From assembly GCF_004331385.1 (NCBI RefSeq), contig NZ_SJON01000010.1, positions 86,960-150,959 of the forward strand: a stretch of DNA of 64,000 bases. The letters are read 5' to 3'. The first letter of the stretch is position 1, and each line of letters begins with the position of its first letter. Below are positions 1 to 8,545 of the stretch, one piece after another. The translations under genes and the position numbers were made by a program. The notes beneath the pieces were generated by a model that was not told the DNA's origin, did not search any database, and was given only the letters and a program-made list of their open reading frames with translations. Source of the DNA: Enterobacter quasihormaechei (GTDB lineage: Bacteria > Pseudomonadota > Gammaproteobacteria > Enterobacterales > Enterobacteriaceae).

Positions 1-4
1 ACCT

Positions 5-33
5 ATAAAAGAAAGCCCGTACAAAGTACGGGC
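5..33 (-). terminator. Rho-independent terminator of the AGCS symporter gene
   Basis: An 8-bp stem GCCCGTAC / GTACGGGC with an AAA loop (15-33). On the minus strand the stem is followed by a T-rich run (TTTCTTTT). It lies just past the stop codon of the leftward symporter gene, in the right place to end its transcript. Confidence 0.8.
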
Positions 34-49
34 CCGTCTTAACCATTCC

Positions 50-1555
50 TTAGCTATTCAGCTTTCCAGCCGGTTGCTTTCCCTCGGGAGCAGGACTCTG
101 GCCGCTATTCAAACCCTCTTCATCCCTGCGATCCTCCAGCCAGTAATCGGCATTTTTTATCCCAAGCCGAACCGGGTCAAACTGGGGATCCAACCCCTGC
201 GCGTTCTGGGTTTCATAGTCTTTCAGGCTGGCAAACGCTTTTTTATGCAACAGAACAATGGCGATAATGTTGAGCCATGCCATCAGCCCTACCCCAATAT
301 CGCCTAATCCCCATGCCAGATCCGCAGTGCGGACGGTGCCATAGACGGTGGAAGCCATCAGACATAATTTCAGCAGGAACGTCAGCCACGGGCGGTGAAT
401 TTTACGGTTGATGTAGGCGATATTGGTTTCAGCGATGTAGTAGTAGGCAATGATTGTGGTGAAGGCGAAGAAGAACAGCGCGATGGCAACAAAGTAATTA
501 CCAAAGCCAGGCATCATACTTTCCATCGCCGTCTGCACATAGCCAGGACCGGCCGCCACGCCAGCAATACCGGTATAGAGGGCAGCACCATCGACACCCT
601 GGACGTTATACAGCCCGGTAATCAACAGCATAAAGCCGGTCGCGGAGCAGACAAACAGCGTGTCGATATAAACGGAGAACGCCTGAACCAGCCCCTGCTT
701 CACCGGATGGCTTACGGCCGCCGCGGATGAAGCATGCGGCCCGGTACCCTGCGCCGCTTCGTTAGAATAGACGCCGCGCTTCACGCCCCACATGATAGCC
801 TGGCCCAGAATAGCGCCAAAGCCAGCTTCAAGCCCGAAAGCGCTTTTCCAGATCAGCAGAATAACCGCGGGAAGCTGATCGATATTGATAGCGATAATCA
901 CGCAGGCGACAATAATATAGCCCAGCGCCATAAACGGAACCACCATACTGCTAAAACTGGCGATCCTTTTCACGCCACCAAAAATAATAAAACTTAACAA
1001 CAGGGCAAGTAATGCCGCCGTGACGTTCGGACTCAGGCCAAAGGCAATATCCAGACTCGCACCAATAGAGTTTGCCTGCACGCCTGGCAGTAATAATCCG
1101 CAGGAGAAAATGGTTACGATAGCAAATAACCATGCGTACCACTTCACGCCTAACCCTTTTTCAATATAAAAGGCAGGGCCGCCACGATATTCGCCGTTAA
1201 TTTTCTCTTTATAAACCTGACCTAAGGTGGATTCGACAAAAGCAGAACTGGCCCCTAAAAAAGCCACTACCCACATCCAGAAAAGCGCACCCGGTCCACC
1301 AAAAGTAATGGCGGTCGCTACCCCCGCGATATTCCCCGTCCCCACGCGACCGGCCAGCGTCATCGTCAGCGCCTGAAACGATGATACGCCTGCCTCGGTA
1401 GGGCGTCCCTCAAACATCAGGGTAATCATATGTTTAATATGGCGTAATTGCAGAAAGCGACTACGTAGTGAGAAATAGAGGCCGACACCCAGACATAAAA
1501 ATATTAACGCCGGGCTCCAGATAACACCGTTAATTGCACTAACCAGTTCGTTCAT
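50..1555 (-). CDS. Alanine/glycine:cation symporter family (AGCS) protein
   Basis: Predicted inner-membrane secondary transporter that imports a small amino acid such as alanine or glycine with sodium. The 501-residue protein has about ten hydrophobic segments and the family signature G-x-G-N-I-A-G-V-A near residues 70-80. A charged, non-membrane tail of about 40 residues ends the protein. The start ATG at 1555 has a GAGGG ribosome site a few bases upstream. It is transcribed alone and ends at the hairpin at 15-33. The family has several paralogues in enterics (AlsT/YaaJ types), and substrate cannot be told from sequence, so no symbol is given. It is not part of the E. coli order next to phoH, so this is a lineage-specific neighbour. 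Confidence 0.88.
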   Translation of the reverse strand: MNELVSAINGVIWSPALIFLCLGVGLYFSLRSRFLQLRHIKHMITLMFEGRPTEAGVSSFQALTMTLAGRVGTGNIAGVATAITFGGPGALFWMWVVAFLGASSAFVESTLGQVYKEKINGEYRGGPAFYIEKGLGVKWYAWLFAIVTIFSCGLLLPGVQANSIGASLDIAFGLSPNVTAALLALLLSFIIFGGVKRIASFSSMVVPFMALGYIIVACVIIAINIDQLPAVILLIWKSAFGLEAGFGAILGQAIMWGVKRGVYSNEAAQGTGPHASSAAAVSHPVKQGLVQAFSVYIDTLFVCSATGFMLLITGLYNVQGVDGAALYTGIAGVAAGPGYVQTAMESMMPGFGNYFVAIALFFFAFTTIIAYYYIAETNIAYINRKIHRPWLTFLLKLCLMASTVYGTVRTADLAWGLGDIGVGLMAWLNIIAIVLLHKKAFASLKDYETQNAQGLDPQFDPVRLGIKNADYWLEDRRDEEGLNSGQSPAPEGKQPAGKLNS

Positions 1556-1969
1556 GTATGACCCTCAGCGTGATGTTCCAGAGGAAACGATCCCCCGGCG
1601 TGTTTCTTGTTAGAATTTTGTTTGAACAAGTACGAAACATAGATAATTACCCAGAAGACACCAACTTAATTTTTGCTGCTTAGTCATGTTCTGTGACAAC
1701 ATTCACGTTTGATTTTAACGAACAATTAGCGAGATCATTATATTCATAGATATTTTGTGGGTATTATAAATACATATCACACTTTTCTTTTTGTATGAAA
1801 AACGCACATAAGTAATGGGCGGTAATATTATTAATACCGCAAAACGATTTCTAAATCCCGTTGAATGCTATAGGAAATAAATATGATTCAAACAAACGTC
1901 ACTGTTTCAATGGGAATAAACGAAGCTTCCCGGCATGACACCGGGAAGAAATGACTTAAAAGAATGATC
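1556..1969. other. AT-rich intergenic region between AGCS gene and phoH
   Basis: A 414-bp AT-rich gap between two leftward genes. It should hold the promoter of the symporter gene. It contains an interrupted inverted repeat GCGGTA...TACCGC at about 1820-1841 of unknown meaning and the hairpin behind phoH. A possible 23-codon frame at 1882-1953 is discussed in the findings. No convincing longer gene was seen. Confidence 0.5.
1926..1948 (-). terminator. Hairpin downstream of phoH, probable terminator
   Basis: An 8-bp stem CTTCCCGG / CCGGGAAG with a 7-nt loop, 22 bases past the phoH stop. The following minus-strand bases are only moderately T-rich, so it may be a weak intrinsic terminator or a 3'-end stabiliser. 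Confidence 0.5.
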
Positions 1970-2761
1970 TTAATCGGAATAGACTTCCAGCGTGCGTTGA
2001 CACAGCGCTGAGCGGACGCAGTCTTCTTTGGTGAAGCGGACCACCCCAATCATCTCATCTTCCGCAAAACGTGACATGGCATCGCTGAGGCCGGACTTCA
2101 CGCCCGACGGCAGGTCACACTGGGTAATATCGCCATTGACGATCACCGTCACGTTCTCCCCGAGGCGCGTTAAAAACATCTTCATTTGCGCAGCGGTCAC
2201 ATTCTGAGCCTCGTCGAGAATAACGACCGCATTTTCAAATGTACGTCCGCGCATATAGGCGAACGGCGCGATTTCCACCTTGCCAATCTCTGGTCGCAGG
2301 CAGTACTGCATAAAGGAAGCGCCCAGCCGCTTCACCAGCACGTCATAGACGGGCCTGAAGTATGGGGCAAACTTCTCCGAAATATCGCCGGGCAGGAAGC
2401 CCAGATCTTCATCAGCTTGCAGTACCGGACGGGTAACGATGATCCTTTCCACGTCCTTATGAATCAGCGCCTCCGCCGCTTTGGCGGCACTGATCCAGGT
2501 TTTCCCGCATCCGGCTTCACCGGTTGCAAAGATGAGCTGTTTACTCTCGATAGCATTCAGGTAGTGCGCCTGAGCCTCATTGCGCGCCACAATTGGCGAT
2601 GCGTCGCGGCTGTCCCGCGCCATGCCAATGGATTCAACGCCGCTCATCTGCACAAGCGAGGTGACCGATTCTTCTTCACGCTGTTTATGGCTACGTGAAT
2701 CCCGTCTCAGCACACGTTTTGCTTCACGACGAGCTTTGATCACTGCTTTTTGTCTTCCCAT
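1970..2761 (-). CDS. phoH: PhoH family ATPase, phosphate-starvation inducible
   Basis: Cytoplasmic P-loop ATPase of the PhoH family. E. coli PhoH is induced by phosphate starvation; the substrate is unsettled, with RNA metabolism often proposed. Visible motifs are Walker A (GEAGCGKT) and Walker B (VVILDEAQN), followed by the family block TRLGENVTVIVNGD. The ATG at 2761 (263 residues) begins the conserved part (MGRQKAVIK) and has an AAGG ribosome site. The same frame stays open to an ATG at 3037 with a GGAG site, giving 355 residues with a Ser/Gly/Asn-rich head. My recollection is that E. coli PhoH is annotated at 354 residues, which would favour the long form, so the true start is uncertain. 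It sits beside efeB as in E. coli. Confidence 0.92.
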   Translation of the reverse strand: MGRQKAVIKARREAKRVLRRDSRSHKQREEESVTSLVQMSGVESIGMARDSRDASPIVARNEAQAHYLNAIESKQLIFATGEAGCGKTWISAAKAAEALIHKDVERIIVTRPVLQADEDLGFLPGDISEKFAPYFRPVYDVLVKRLGASFMQYCLRPEIGKVEIAPFAYMRGRTFENAVVILDEAQNVTAAQMKMFLTRLGENVTVIVNGDITQCDLPSGVKSGLSDAMSRFAEDEMIGVVRFTKEDCVRSALCQRTLEVYSD

Positions 2762-3231
2762 GGATAGCACCTTGAGTTGTTGGTATTCATCACACGCGCC
2801 AGCATCGGCACGATTATGCGCACGAACATCAGAGGGTTGGCTTCCTTGTAAGCCATTGCTTGCATTACCGGATGACGATACAGAACGGCTACGCGCACCG
2901 CTATGCACGTCGGTCGAAACAGGTTCTTGAGGTGAAGGAGAGAATTTAGTGGTGAGGAAATCGCTGCCGGAGTCTGAGCCTCCGCGCCGGGTACTGCGGT
3001 TGTTGTGTTTACCTTGTCCAGTACAGGACGCAACCATTCGCGATCTCCATAGTGAGTAACATCACTGCCGGGAACTACCGCTGTCTTATCTTAAGTACAT
3101 CAGGGATTATCATAAATGCAACATTTATTTTACCTGAATGCAACTTTTCAGACTGCCCCTACATGGAAAATCAGTCTCATATAGAAATATTACAGAAATA
3201 TAACAATAAGATAGTCCAGGAAAAAAATAAT
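2762..3231. other. phoH upstream region, open in the phoH frame to 3037
   Basis: About 470 bp between the short phoH start and the efe terminator. 2762-3037 is an in-frame extension of phoH with low-complexity coding potential, so it is either a long PhoH N-terminus or a leader. 3038-3231 is AT-rich and should contain the phoH promoter. I looked for a Pho box and found only a half match (CTGTAAT followed by a poor second repeat, minus strand, around 3185-3200). Confidence 0.45.
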
Positions 3232-3255
3232 GTCCCCGCGAACTGTCGCAGGGAC
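3222..3255 (-). terminator. Terminator of the efeUOB operon
   Basis: A 10-bp stem GTCCCCGCGA / TCGCAGGGAC with a 4-nt loop (3232-3255), followed on the minus strand by ATTATTTTTTT. It overlaps the end of efeB and is a classic intrinsic terminator for the leftward efe operon. Confidence 0.85.
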
Positions 3256-3260
3256 GATTA

Positions 3261-4544
3261 TCAGGCTTCTATCAGACCCTGAGCGAGCCAGGCGTTCGCG
3301 TCACGCGCTCCGGGCAGAGCAAAGAAATAGCCGCCGCCGATGGGCTTAATGTACTCCTCCAGCGCTTCGCCGTTCAGCCGCTTCTGTACGGTGAGAAATC
3401 CTTTTTCCAGGTCATGCTGATAGCAGACAAACAGCAGCCCCATATCAAGCTGACCGGAGTGGGTCACACCCAGCGAGTAGCTGTAACCCCTTCGCATCAT
3501 CAGGCTGGATTGCGTCTCCCGGGTGCGAGGATTGGCGAGACGAATATGGCTGTCCAGGGCGATGACATCGCCGTTTGGATCGCGCGTGTAGTCGGGTTCA
3601 TCGTGCTCATGCTTCATGCCGAGCGGCGCCCCGGTTTGCTTATCGCGACCGAAAATTGTCTGCTGCTCTTTCAGCGGCGTGCGGTCCCAGAACTCCACGT
3701 GGAACTGGATAATGCGCACCGCCTGGTAGCTGCCGCCCACGGCCCAGGCCGGTTCGCCCTGATCCGCCGTCACCCAGACCACGTTTTTCATCAGCGCGGC
3801 ATTGCTGCTGTCCGGGTTGGCGGTGCCGTCTTTGAAGCCCAGCAGGTTCACCGGCGTCTCTTTCCCTTTACTGCGCGCGGCGTGGTCAGAGATAAATCCT
3901 TCCCGCTTCCAGCGCACGCTGAGCAGATCCGGCGTGTGTTTGATGATATCGCGCAGGGCGTGGATCACCGTATCCTGCGTATTGGCGCAAATCTGCAACA
4001 GCACATCGCCGTGGCACAGCGCCGCGTCGAGAGAGTCATTGGGAAAACGCGTCATTTTTTGCAGCGCTTTCGGCTTCTGCTTTGCCAGGCCGTAGCGGTC
4101 ATCAAACAGCGATTCCCCCACCGACACGGTGATGGTCAGGTTATCGGGAGCAATAAACGCCCCAAGGATCCCGGAATCCATCGGTGGCAGGCGCGGATTC
4201 GGTGTTTCCGGCGCCGGACCGCCCGCGGTGAGGAAGGCAATGCGCGTGGTCAGCAGCCTGAACAGACGCTCCAGGTCGGCCTTATCGCTCGCCAGCGAAT
4301 AGAAAGCCACCAGCATCATCGAGGCCTGCTGCGGCGTCAAAATCCCTGCCTGGTGCTCGCCATAAAACGGCTGCGTCTCCCTGCGCGCATCCGGCGACAG
4401 CGTGCCGGGCGCGCTTTGCGGTTTCGCCGCATGCGCCACCGGGCAGCCACCTGCCAGGGCAAACGCGCCGCCCAGCGCCCCTACCCCTTTTAACAACCGA
4501 CGCCGTGAAGGTTCAGCGACGTCGTACTCGTCATGCTTGTTCAT
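3261..4544 (-). CDS. efeB: Deferrochelatase/peroxidase EfeB, Dyp-type, Tat-exported
   Basis: Periplasmic haem-binding DyP-type peroxidase of the EfeUOB system. It has been proposed to oxidise ferrous iron for EfeU or to release iron from haem without breaking the porphyrin. The 427-residue precursor starts with a twin-arginine signal (SRRRLLKG at residues 13-20, then a hydrophobic stretch ending AHA), so it is exported folded with its haem. The DyP signature G-F-K-D-G is present in GFKDGTANP. Last gene of the leftward operon, 5 bp after efeO, so probably co-translated. Length matches the E. coli protein (about 423). Confidence 0.95.
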   Translation of the reverse strand: MNKHDEYDVAEPSRRRLLKGVGALGGAFALAGGCPVAHAAKPQSAPGTLSPDARRETQPFYGEHQAGILTPQQASMMLVAFYSLASDKADLERLFRLLTTRIAFLTAGGPAPETPNPRLPPMDSGILGAFIAPDNLTITVSVGESLFDDRYGLAKQKPKALQKMTRFPNDSLDAALCHGDVLLQICANTQDTVIHALRDIIKHTPDLLSVRWKREGFISDHAARSKGKETPVNLLGFKDGTANPDSSNAALMKNVVWVTADQGEPAWAVGGSYQAVRIIQFHVEFWDRTPLKEQQTIFGRDKQTGAPLGMKHEHDEPDYTRDPNGDVIALDSHIRLANPRTRETQSSLMMRRGYSYSLGVTHSGQLDMGLLFVCYQHDLEKGFLTVQKRLNGEALEEYIKPIGGGYFFALPGARDANAWLAQGLIEA

Positions 4545-4549
4545 CGTGC

Positions 4550-5677
4550 TTAATCCAGACCCAGAACGCCGCGCAGCAGGGAGAGATCTTCCGCCAGCGT
4601 TGTAATCGGGCCTTTTAGCGCGTTACGGTCGGCTTCGGTCAGCTTGTCGTAGGTTTCGAACCCGTCTTTGGTACGGTACTTCGCCAGGATGGTATCGACC
4701 TTTTTGAAGTTGGCATCCACTTTCGCCAGCAGCTCGCCGTTCTCTTTTTGCAGCTGAGGCCGCAGCAGATCGACAATTTTCTGCGCGCCGTCAACGTTCG
4801 CCTGAAAGTCCCACAGGTCGGTGTGGCTGTAGCGATCTTCCTCACCGCTGATTTTGCTTGCGGCCACTTCTTCAATCAGGCCCGCCGCGCCGCCCACCAC
4901 TTTCGACGGCGGGAAGGCCAGCTCGCTGATGCGCTTTTGCAGCTCCAGCACGTCGGTGTTCAGCTGAGCGGCATATTTCTCCATTCCTTTGGTGGAATTA
5001 TCGCCAAACAGCGCTTTTTCCAGACGGTGGAAGCCGGTGAATTTTGGATCGGCGGCCTTCTGCTCGTAGTCGTCTTCGCGGGCATCAATGCTGCCGTCGA
5101 GATCGGAGAACAGCTCGGCAATCGGCTCGATGCGCTCATAGTGCTGACGGGTAGGTGCATACAGCGATTTCGCTTTTTCGATATCGCCCGCTTTCACCGC
5201 GTCGGTAAAGGCTTGGGTGCCCGACACCAGATCCGCCGTCTCTTTAGTGACGTAGGCTTTATAGGCGGTAATGGCGTCGCCAAGGCTTAACAGCGCCGTG
5301 CCTTTGGCCGCGTCTGCCGTCGCTGCGCCTTTGACGATCAGCTTACCTTTCGGGTTCGTCAGCAGGCCGCAGGTCATGTCGTATTCGCCCGGCTGTAGAT
5401 TGGCGGTCATCTTCTGGCTGAAGCCCGGCGCGATATTTTCGCGCTCTTCCACCACCATCACGCCTTTCAGGATCTCCCACTCCAGCGCCTTCTGGCTGTG
5501 GTTCTGAATAATAAACTGGGTTTTACCGCTGTTAACCGTAATGGTCATCGGCTCGCACTGTTTATCGTTGACGGTGACTTTTACCTGCGGAATATCTGCT
5601 GCCTGAGCGGCGAAGGCAGACACGAACAGCGCGGCAATGCCTGCGCCTGACGCACTACGACGGAACTGACTGGTCAT
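4550..5677 (-). CDS. efeO: Iron uptake system component EfeO
   Basis: Periplasmic iron-binding partner of the EfeU permease. The 375-residue precursor has a Sec signal peptide ending AFAAQA, then an N-terminal cupredoxin-like domain (about residues 30-120) and a C-terminal M75-peptidase-like domain carrying the HxxE metal motif (HRLE in [12 protein letters not shown]). The start ATG at 5677 has an AAGGGAAG ribosome site. Middle gene of efeUOB, 39 bp after efeU. Family and length match E. coli EfeO (375 residues). Confidence 0.96.
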   Translation of the reverse strand: MTSQFRRSASGAGIAALFVSAFAAQAADIPQVKVTVNDKQCEPMTITVNSGKTQFIIQNHSQKALEWEILKGVMVVEERENIAPGFSQKMTANLQPGEYDMTCGLLTNPKGKLIVKGAATADAAKGTALLSLGDAITAYKAYVTKETADLVSGTQAFTDAVKAGDIEKAKSLYAPTRQHYERIEPIAELFSDLDGSIDAREDDYEQKAADPKFTGFHRLEKALFGDNSTKGMEKYAAQLNTDVLELQKRISELAFPPSKVVGGAAGLIEEVAASKISGEEDRYSHTDLWDFQANVDGAQKIVDLLRPQLQKENGELLAKVDANFKKVDTILAKYRTKDGFETYDKLTEADRNALKGPITTLAEDLSLLRGVLGLD

Positions 5678-5716
5678 GACTCTTCCCTTAAAAGTATGTT
5701 GTAACTAATACAGCAC

Positions 5717-6550
5717 TTACGGCGCAACGCGTGACGCCTGCGAGCCGGTACGCGGCGGCATAGCGAAAAGGATCAGCGCCGGAACCAGATAGATAAAGTA
5801 AACTGCCACTTCGCTGACGGTCGGCGTTTCCTGATAGCCGAAGATCCCTTCAAGCAGGGTACCGGTCAGCGAATGGGTGGACAGAACGTTACTGAGATCG
5901 AACGCCACGTCCTGGAAATGGTTCCACAGGCCCGCCTCGTGGAAGGCGCGGATCGCCCCTGCCGCCAGCCCCGCGGCCACCAGCAGAATAAACAGGCTGG
6001 TCCACTTGAAGAACGCGCCCAGGTTAAGCCGAATGCCGCCCCAGTAGAGCAGGAAGCCAAGCACAACCGCCGTGACCAGCCCGAGCATCGCGCCCAACGG
6101 CGGCCAGATGCCCACGTCCTGCTGAAACGCCGCGAGCAGGAAGAAAACGGACTCCAGACCCTCACGCGCCACGGCGAAAAAGACCATCAGGATCAGCGCC
6201 CAGCCGTGGTGGTTGCCTTTTTGCAGGGCGTTATCCACCGCCTGCTCCAGCTGCACCTTCACGTTACGGGAGACTTTGCGCATCCAGAACACCATCCAGG
6301 TGAGGATCACCACGGCTATTACGGCGACAATGCCTTCAAAAAGCTCTTGTTCTTTCTGAGGAAATTCACCGGTGGTTTCGTTGATAAGAATACCCAGCCC
6401 CAGGCACAGCGCCGCGGCAAGGAAAACGCCAACCCACATCACGCCGATCCAGCGACCGCGCTGGGTACGCTTCAGATAACTGGCGATAAGGCTCACGATC
6501 AGGGCCGCTTCAAGGCCTTCACGTAACATAATGAGAAAAGGAACAAACAT
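5717..6550 (-). CDS. efeU: Ferrous iron permease EfeU, intact
   Basis: Inner-membrane permease of the FTR1/OFeT family that imports Fe2+ at low pH and under aerobic conditions. The 277-residue protein shows both REGLE iron-translocation motifs (residues 10-14 and 129-133) and about seven transmembrane segments, plus the external acidic stretch KEQELFEG. First gene of the operon, preceded by a Fur-box-like palindrome at 6608-6626. E. coli K-12 carries a frameshift in this gene (ycdN); here the frame is unbroken, so the whole system should be functional. Confidence 0.96.
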   Translation of the reverse strand: MFVPFLIMLREGLEAALIVSLIASYLKRTQRGRWIGVMWVGVFLAAALCLGLGILINETTGEFPQKEQELFEGIVAVIAVVILTWMVFWMRKVSRNVKVQLEQAVDNALQKGNHHGWALILMVFFAVAREGLESVFFLLAAFQQDVGIWPPLGAMLGLVTAVVLGFLLYWGGIRLNLGAFFKWTSLFILLVAAGLAAGAIRAFHEAGLWNHFQDVAFDLSNVLSTHSLTGTLLEGIFGYQETPTVSEVAVYFIYLVPALILFAMPPRTGSQASRVAP

Positions 6551-6607
6551 GCCGGTACCTTAAATGTTTATCGCGGTCAACTGATGCAAAGAAACGTAAA
6601 TTCTAGT

Positions 6608-6626
6608 GATAGTGATTATCATTACG
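6608..6626 (-). promoter_or_regulatory. Fur box upstream of efeU
   Basis: A 19-bp sequence that on the minus strand reads CGTAATGATAATCACTATC, matching 16 of 19 positions of the Fur consensus GATAATGATAATCATTATC. It lies about 58 bp before the efeU start, so iron repression of efeUOB is expected. It also sits upstream of the rightward nucleoside transporter gene, but too far away to assume control of it. Confidence 0.8.
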
Positions 6627-6801
6627 GCACAAAGAAAAACAAGCGAAATATGTGGAGTTTTGATGACCAGATGTAAACGCATTGCGGAGTAATAATTGCC
6701 TGAGTAACCGTTACGTTTATAAGGTATAACGAAAATGCCCATTTACGGTTAACCGGGGCTGTGGCTAAATGTCCGCCTCGAAAACCAACTGAAAATAACC
6801 C

Positions 6802-7986
6802 ATGTTTAAAATTGTTCATTTCCTGCTGGCGCTGGTGATTATTCTTGCGCTTGCCTGGCTGGTGAGTTTCGACCGCCGAAAAATTCGTATTCGTTTCGTC
6901 TTGCAGCTGATTGTGATTGAAATCGTGCTGGCATTCTTTTTTTTGCATGCGCAAAGCGGCCTGTTCATTATTAAATATGTCTCAGGTTTCTTTGAGTCTC
7001 TGCTTAAATTCGCTGCCGAAGGGACGAATTTTGTCTTTGGCGGGATGGGTGAGAAAGGGCTGGCGTTCATTTTCCTGGGTGTACTCTGCCCTATTATTTT
7101 TATCTCGGCACTGATTGGTATTCTTCAGCACTGGCGCATTCTGCCGATTTTTATTCGCGTTATCGGAACGCTCCTGTCAAAGCTCAACGGCATGGGCAAG
7201 CTGGAATCCTTCAACGCGGTGAGCTCGCTGATCCTCGGTCAGTCTGAAAACTTCATTGCGTATAAGGGCGTGCTTGGCGATCTCTCCTCGCGTCGCCTGT
7301 TTACGATGGCCGCAACGGCGATGTCGACGGTTTCGCTGTCGATTGTTGGCGCCTACATGACCATGCTCGACGCTAAATTTGTCGTCGCAGCGCTGATCCT
7401 GAACATGTTCAGCACCTTTATTATTCTTTCGGTCATTAACCCGGCCCGCCCGGAAGCCGAACCCGATATCAAACTGGAAAAGCTGCATGAATCCCAGAGC
7501 TTCTTTGAAATGCTGGGCGAATATATTCTGGCGGGCTTTAAGGTGGCGATGATTATTCTGGCGATGCTGATTGGCTTTATCGCTATTATTAGCGCCGTTA
7601 ACGCCCTTTTCTCCAGCGTATTTGGCATGAGCTTCCAGCAGATCCTGGGTTACGTATTTTATCCGCTGGCGTGGCTTATCGGTATTCCGCTGAGCGATGC
7701 CTTAAACGCGGGGAGTATTATGGCAACGAAACTGGTGGCGAATGAATTTGTGGCGATGATTGAGCTGCAAAAAATAGCCCATCAAATGTCCCCGCGCGGT
7801 CTGGGTATTTTGTCCGTGTTCCTGGTGTCGTTCGCTAACTTCGCCTCCATCGGCATCGTCGCCGGAGCGATTAAGGGGCTGAACGAGCAGCAGGGCAACG
7901 TGGTGTCGCGGTTTGGTCTGCGCCTGGTATACGGTGCGACGCTGGTGAGCCTGCTGTCGGCGAGCTTTGCGGGATTAGTGCTCTGA
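6802..7986 (+). CDS. NupC-type nucleoside transporter (CNT family)
   Basis: Inner-membrane proton-coupled nucleoside importer of the concentrative nucleoside transporter family. The 394-residue protein resembles E. coli NupC closely along its length (for example [23 protein letters not shown] and [20 protein letters not shown]). About ten transmembrane segments. No strong ribosome site is seen before the ATG at 6802. This is not the standard nupC locus, so it is probably a paralogue, and the nucleoside range is unknown. It stands alone between efeU and a convergent lipoprotein gene, ending at a REP element and a bidirectional terminator. Confidence 0.9.
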   Translation: MFKIVHFLLALVIILALAWLVSFDRRKIRIRFVLQLIVIEIVLAFFFLHAQSGLFIIKYVSGFFESLLKFAAEGTNFVFGGMGEKGLAFIFLGVLCPIIFISALIGILQHWRILPIFIRVIGTLLSKLNGMGKLESFNAVSSLILGQSENFIAYKGVLGDLSSRRLFTMAATAMSTVSLSIVGAYMTMLDAKFVVAALILNMFSTFIILSVINPARPEAEPDIKLEKLHESQSFFEMLGEYILAGFKVAMIILAMLIGFIAIISAVNALFSSVFGMSFQQILGYVFYPLAWLIGIPLSDALNAGSIMATKLVANEFVAMIELQKIAHQMSPRGLGILSVFLVSFANFASIGIVAGAIKGLNEQQGNVVSRFGLRLVYGATLVSLLSASFAGLVL

Positions 7987-7992
7987 TGCAAT

Positions 7993-8022
7993 GCCGGGTG
8001 GCGCTTTGCTTACCCGGCCTAC
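7993..8022. repeat. REP-like element
   Basis: An imperfect palindrome (GCCGGGTGGCGC ... ACCCGGCCTAC) of the enterobacterial REP type, just past the transporter stop codon. Similar units occur at 14451, 21252, 37916 and the right window edge. Confidence 0.75.
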
Positions 8023-8030
8023 AAAACAAC

Positions 8031-8052
8031 AACGGCGGGAATTCCCGCCGTT
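8031..8052. terminator. Bidirectional terminator between convergent genes
   Basis: A perfect 22-bp palindrome (AACGGCGGGAA / TTCCCGCCGTT) followed by TTTTC on the plus strand and AACAA/TTGTTG on the other. It separates the rightward transporter gene from the leftward lipoprotein gene and can end both. Confidence 0.75.
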
Positions 8053-8056
8053 TTCA

Positions 8057-8482
8057 TTAAAACTGTACGCACACCGGCTGGTCGACCCGCATCACCGATT
8101 CCTGCGCGAAACGAGACTTATAGATCCCGCGCAACGCTTCGATGTTCTTCTCGCTCTGCGCGTCTTTACCGTGGATGAGCATTAACGCTTTGCTGGGTTC
8201 ACGCGCCACTTTTCCGTCGTTACCCAGCCACTGCCCGCGGGCATCAACCACCGTTAAGCCATCGCGAAAACGCGGCGTCACGTCCTTGTCAACAAACTGC
8301 TGCCACTCGCTGCCGGTAATCTGCGCCCCTGCCGGGCGATTCAAGCCAAAATAGAGCGTGGTCTGCTGCATCTGGTTATCCGCTTTGCAGGTCTCCACCG
8401 CCGCATGCTGCGTGGGAGCGTTACATCCCGCCAGCAGCATTAATGCTGCCATCATCAACCCTGTTTTAATCATCATTCTCAT
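8057..8482 (-). CDS. DUF3574 family lipoprotein
   Basis: Small predicted lipoprotein of unknown function. The 141-residue precursor has an N-terminal hydrophobic stretch and a lipobox LLAGC, so the mature protein should be lipid-anchored at the cysteine near residue 19. The rest resembles the DUF3574 family (core TTLYFGLNRP...WQQFVDKDVTPRF). ATG codons at 8482, 8476 and 8473 are all possible starts and differ by at most three residues. It lies downstream of putP on the same strand but is separated by a repeat, so it is probably expressed alone. Confidence 0.8.
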   Translation of the reverse strand: MRMMIKTGLMMAALMLLAGCNAPTQHAAVETCKADNQMQQTTLYFGLNRPAGAQITGSEWQQFVDKDVTPRFRDGLTVVDARGQWLGNDGKVAREPSKALMLIHGKDAQSEKNIEALRGIYKSRFAQESVMRVDQPVCVQF

Positions 8483-8504
8483 CTCGAACGGGTGAACGGT
8501 CTGT

Positions 8505-8541
8505 CCCCTCTCCCCTTTGGGGAGAGGGTTAGGGTGAGGGG
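8505..8541. repeat. Short dispersed repeat with hairpin
   Basis: CCCTCTCCCC-TTT-GGGGAGAGGG (8506-8528), followed by GTTAGGGTGAGGGGA. This hairpin-plus-tail unit is a common small intergenic repeat in Enterobacter-group genomes (recollection). It lies between putP and the DUF3574 gene. A related hairpin is at 63935-63955. There is no T-run on either side, so it is not a strong terminator. Confidence 0.65.
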
Positions 8542-8545
8542 AAAA

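Noticed and set aside
3185..3200. Possible Pho box upstream of phoH
   Set aside because: Only the first 7-bp repeat (CTGTAAT) fits; the second repeat is poor, so not listed as a site.
3414..4493. 359-codon plus-strand frame
   Set aside because: Antisense to efeB, rich in Arg and His as expected for a shadow frame.
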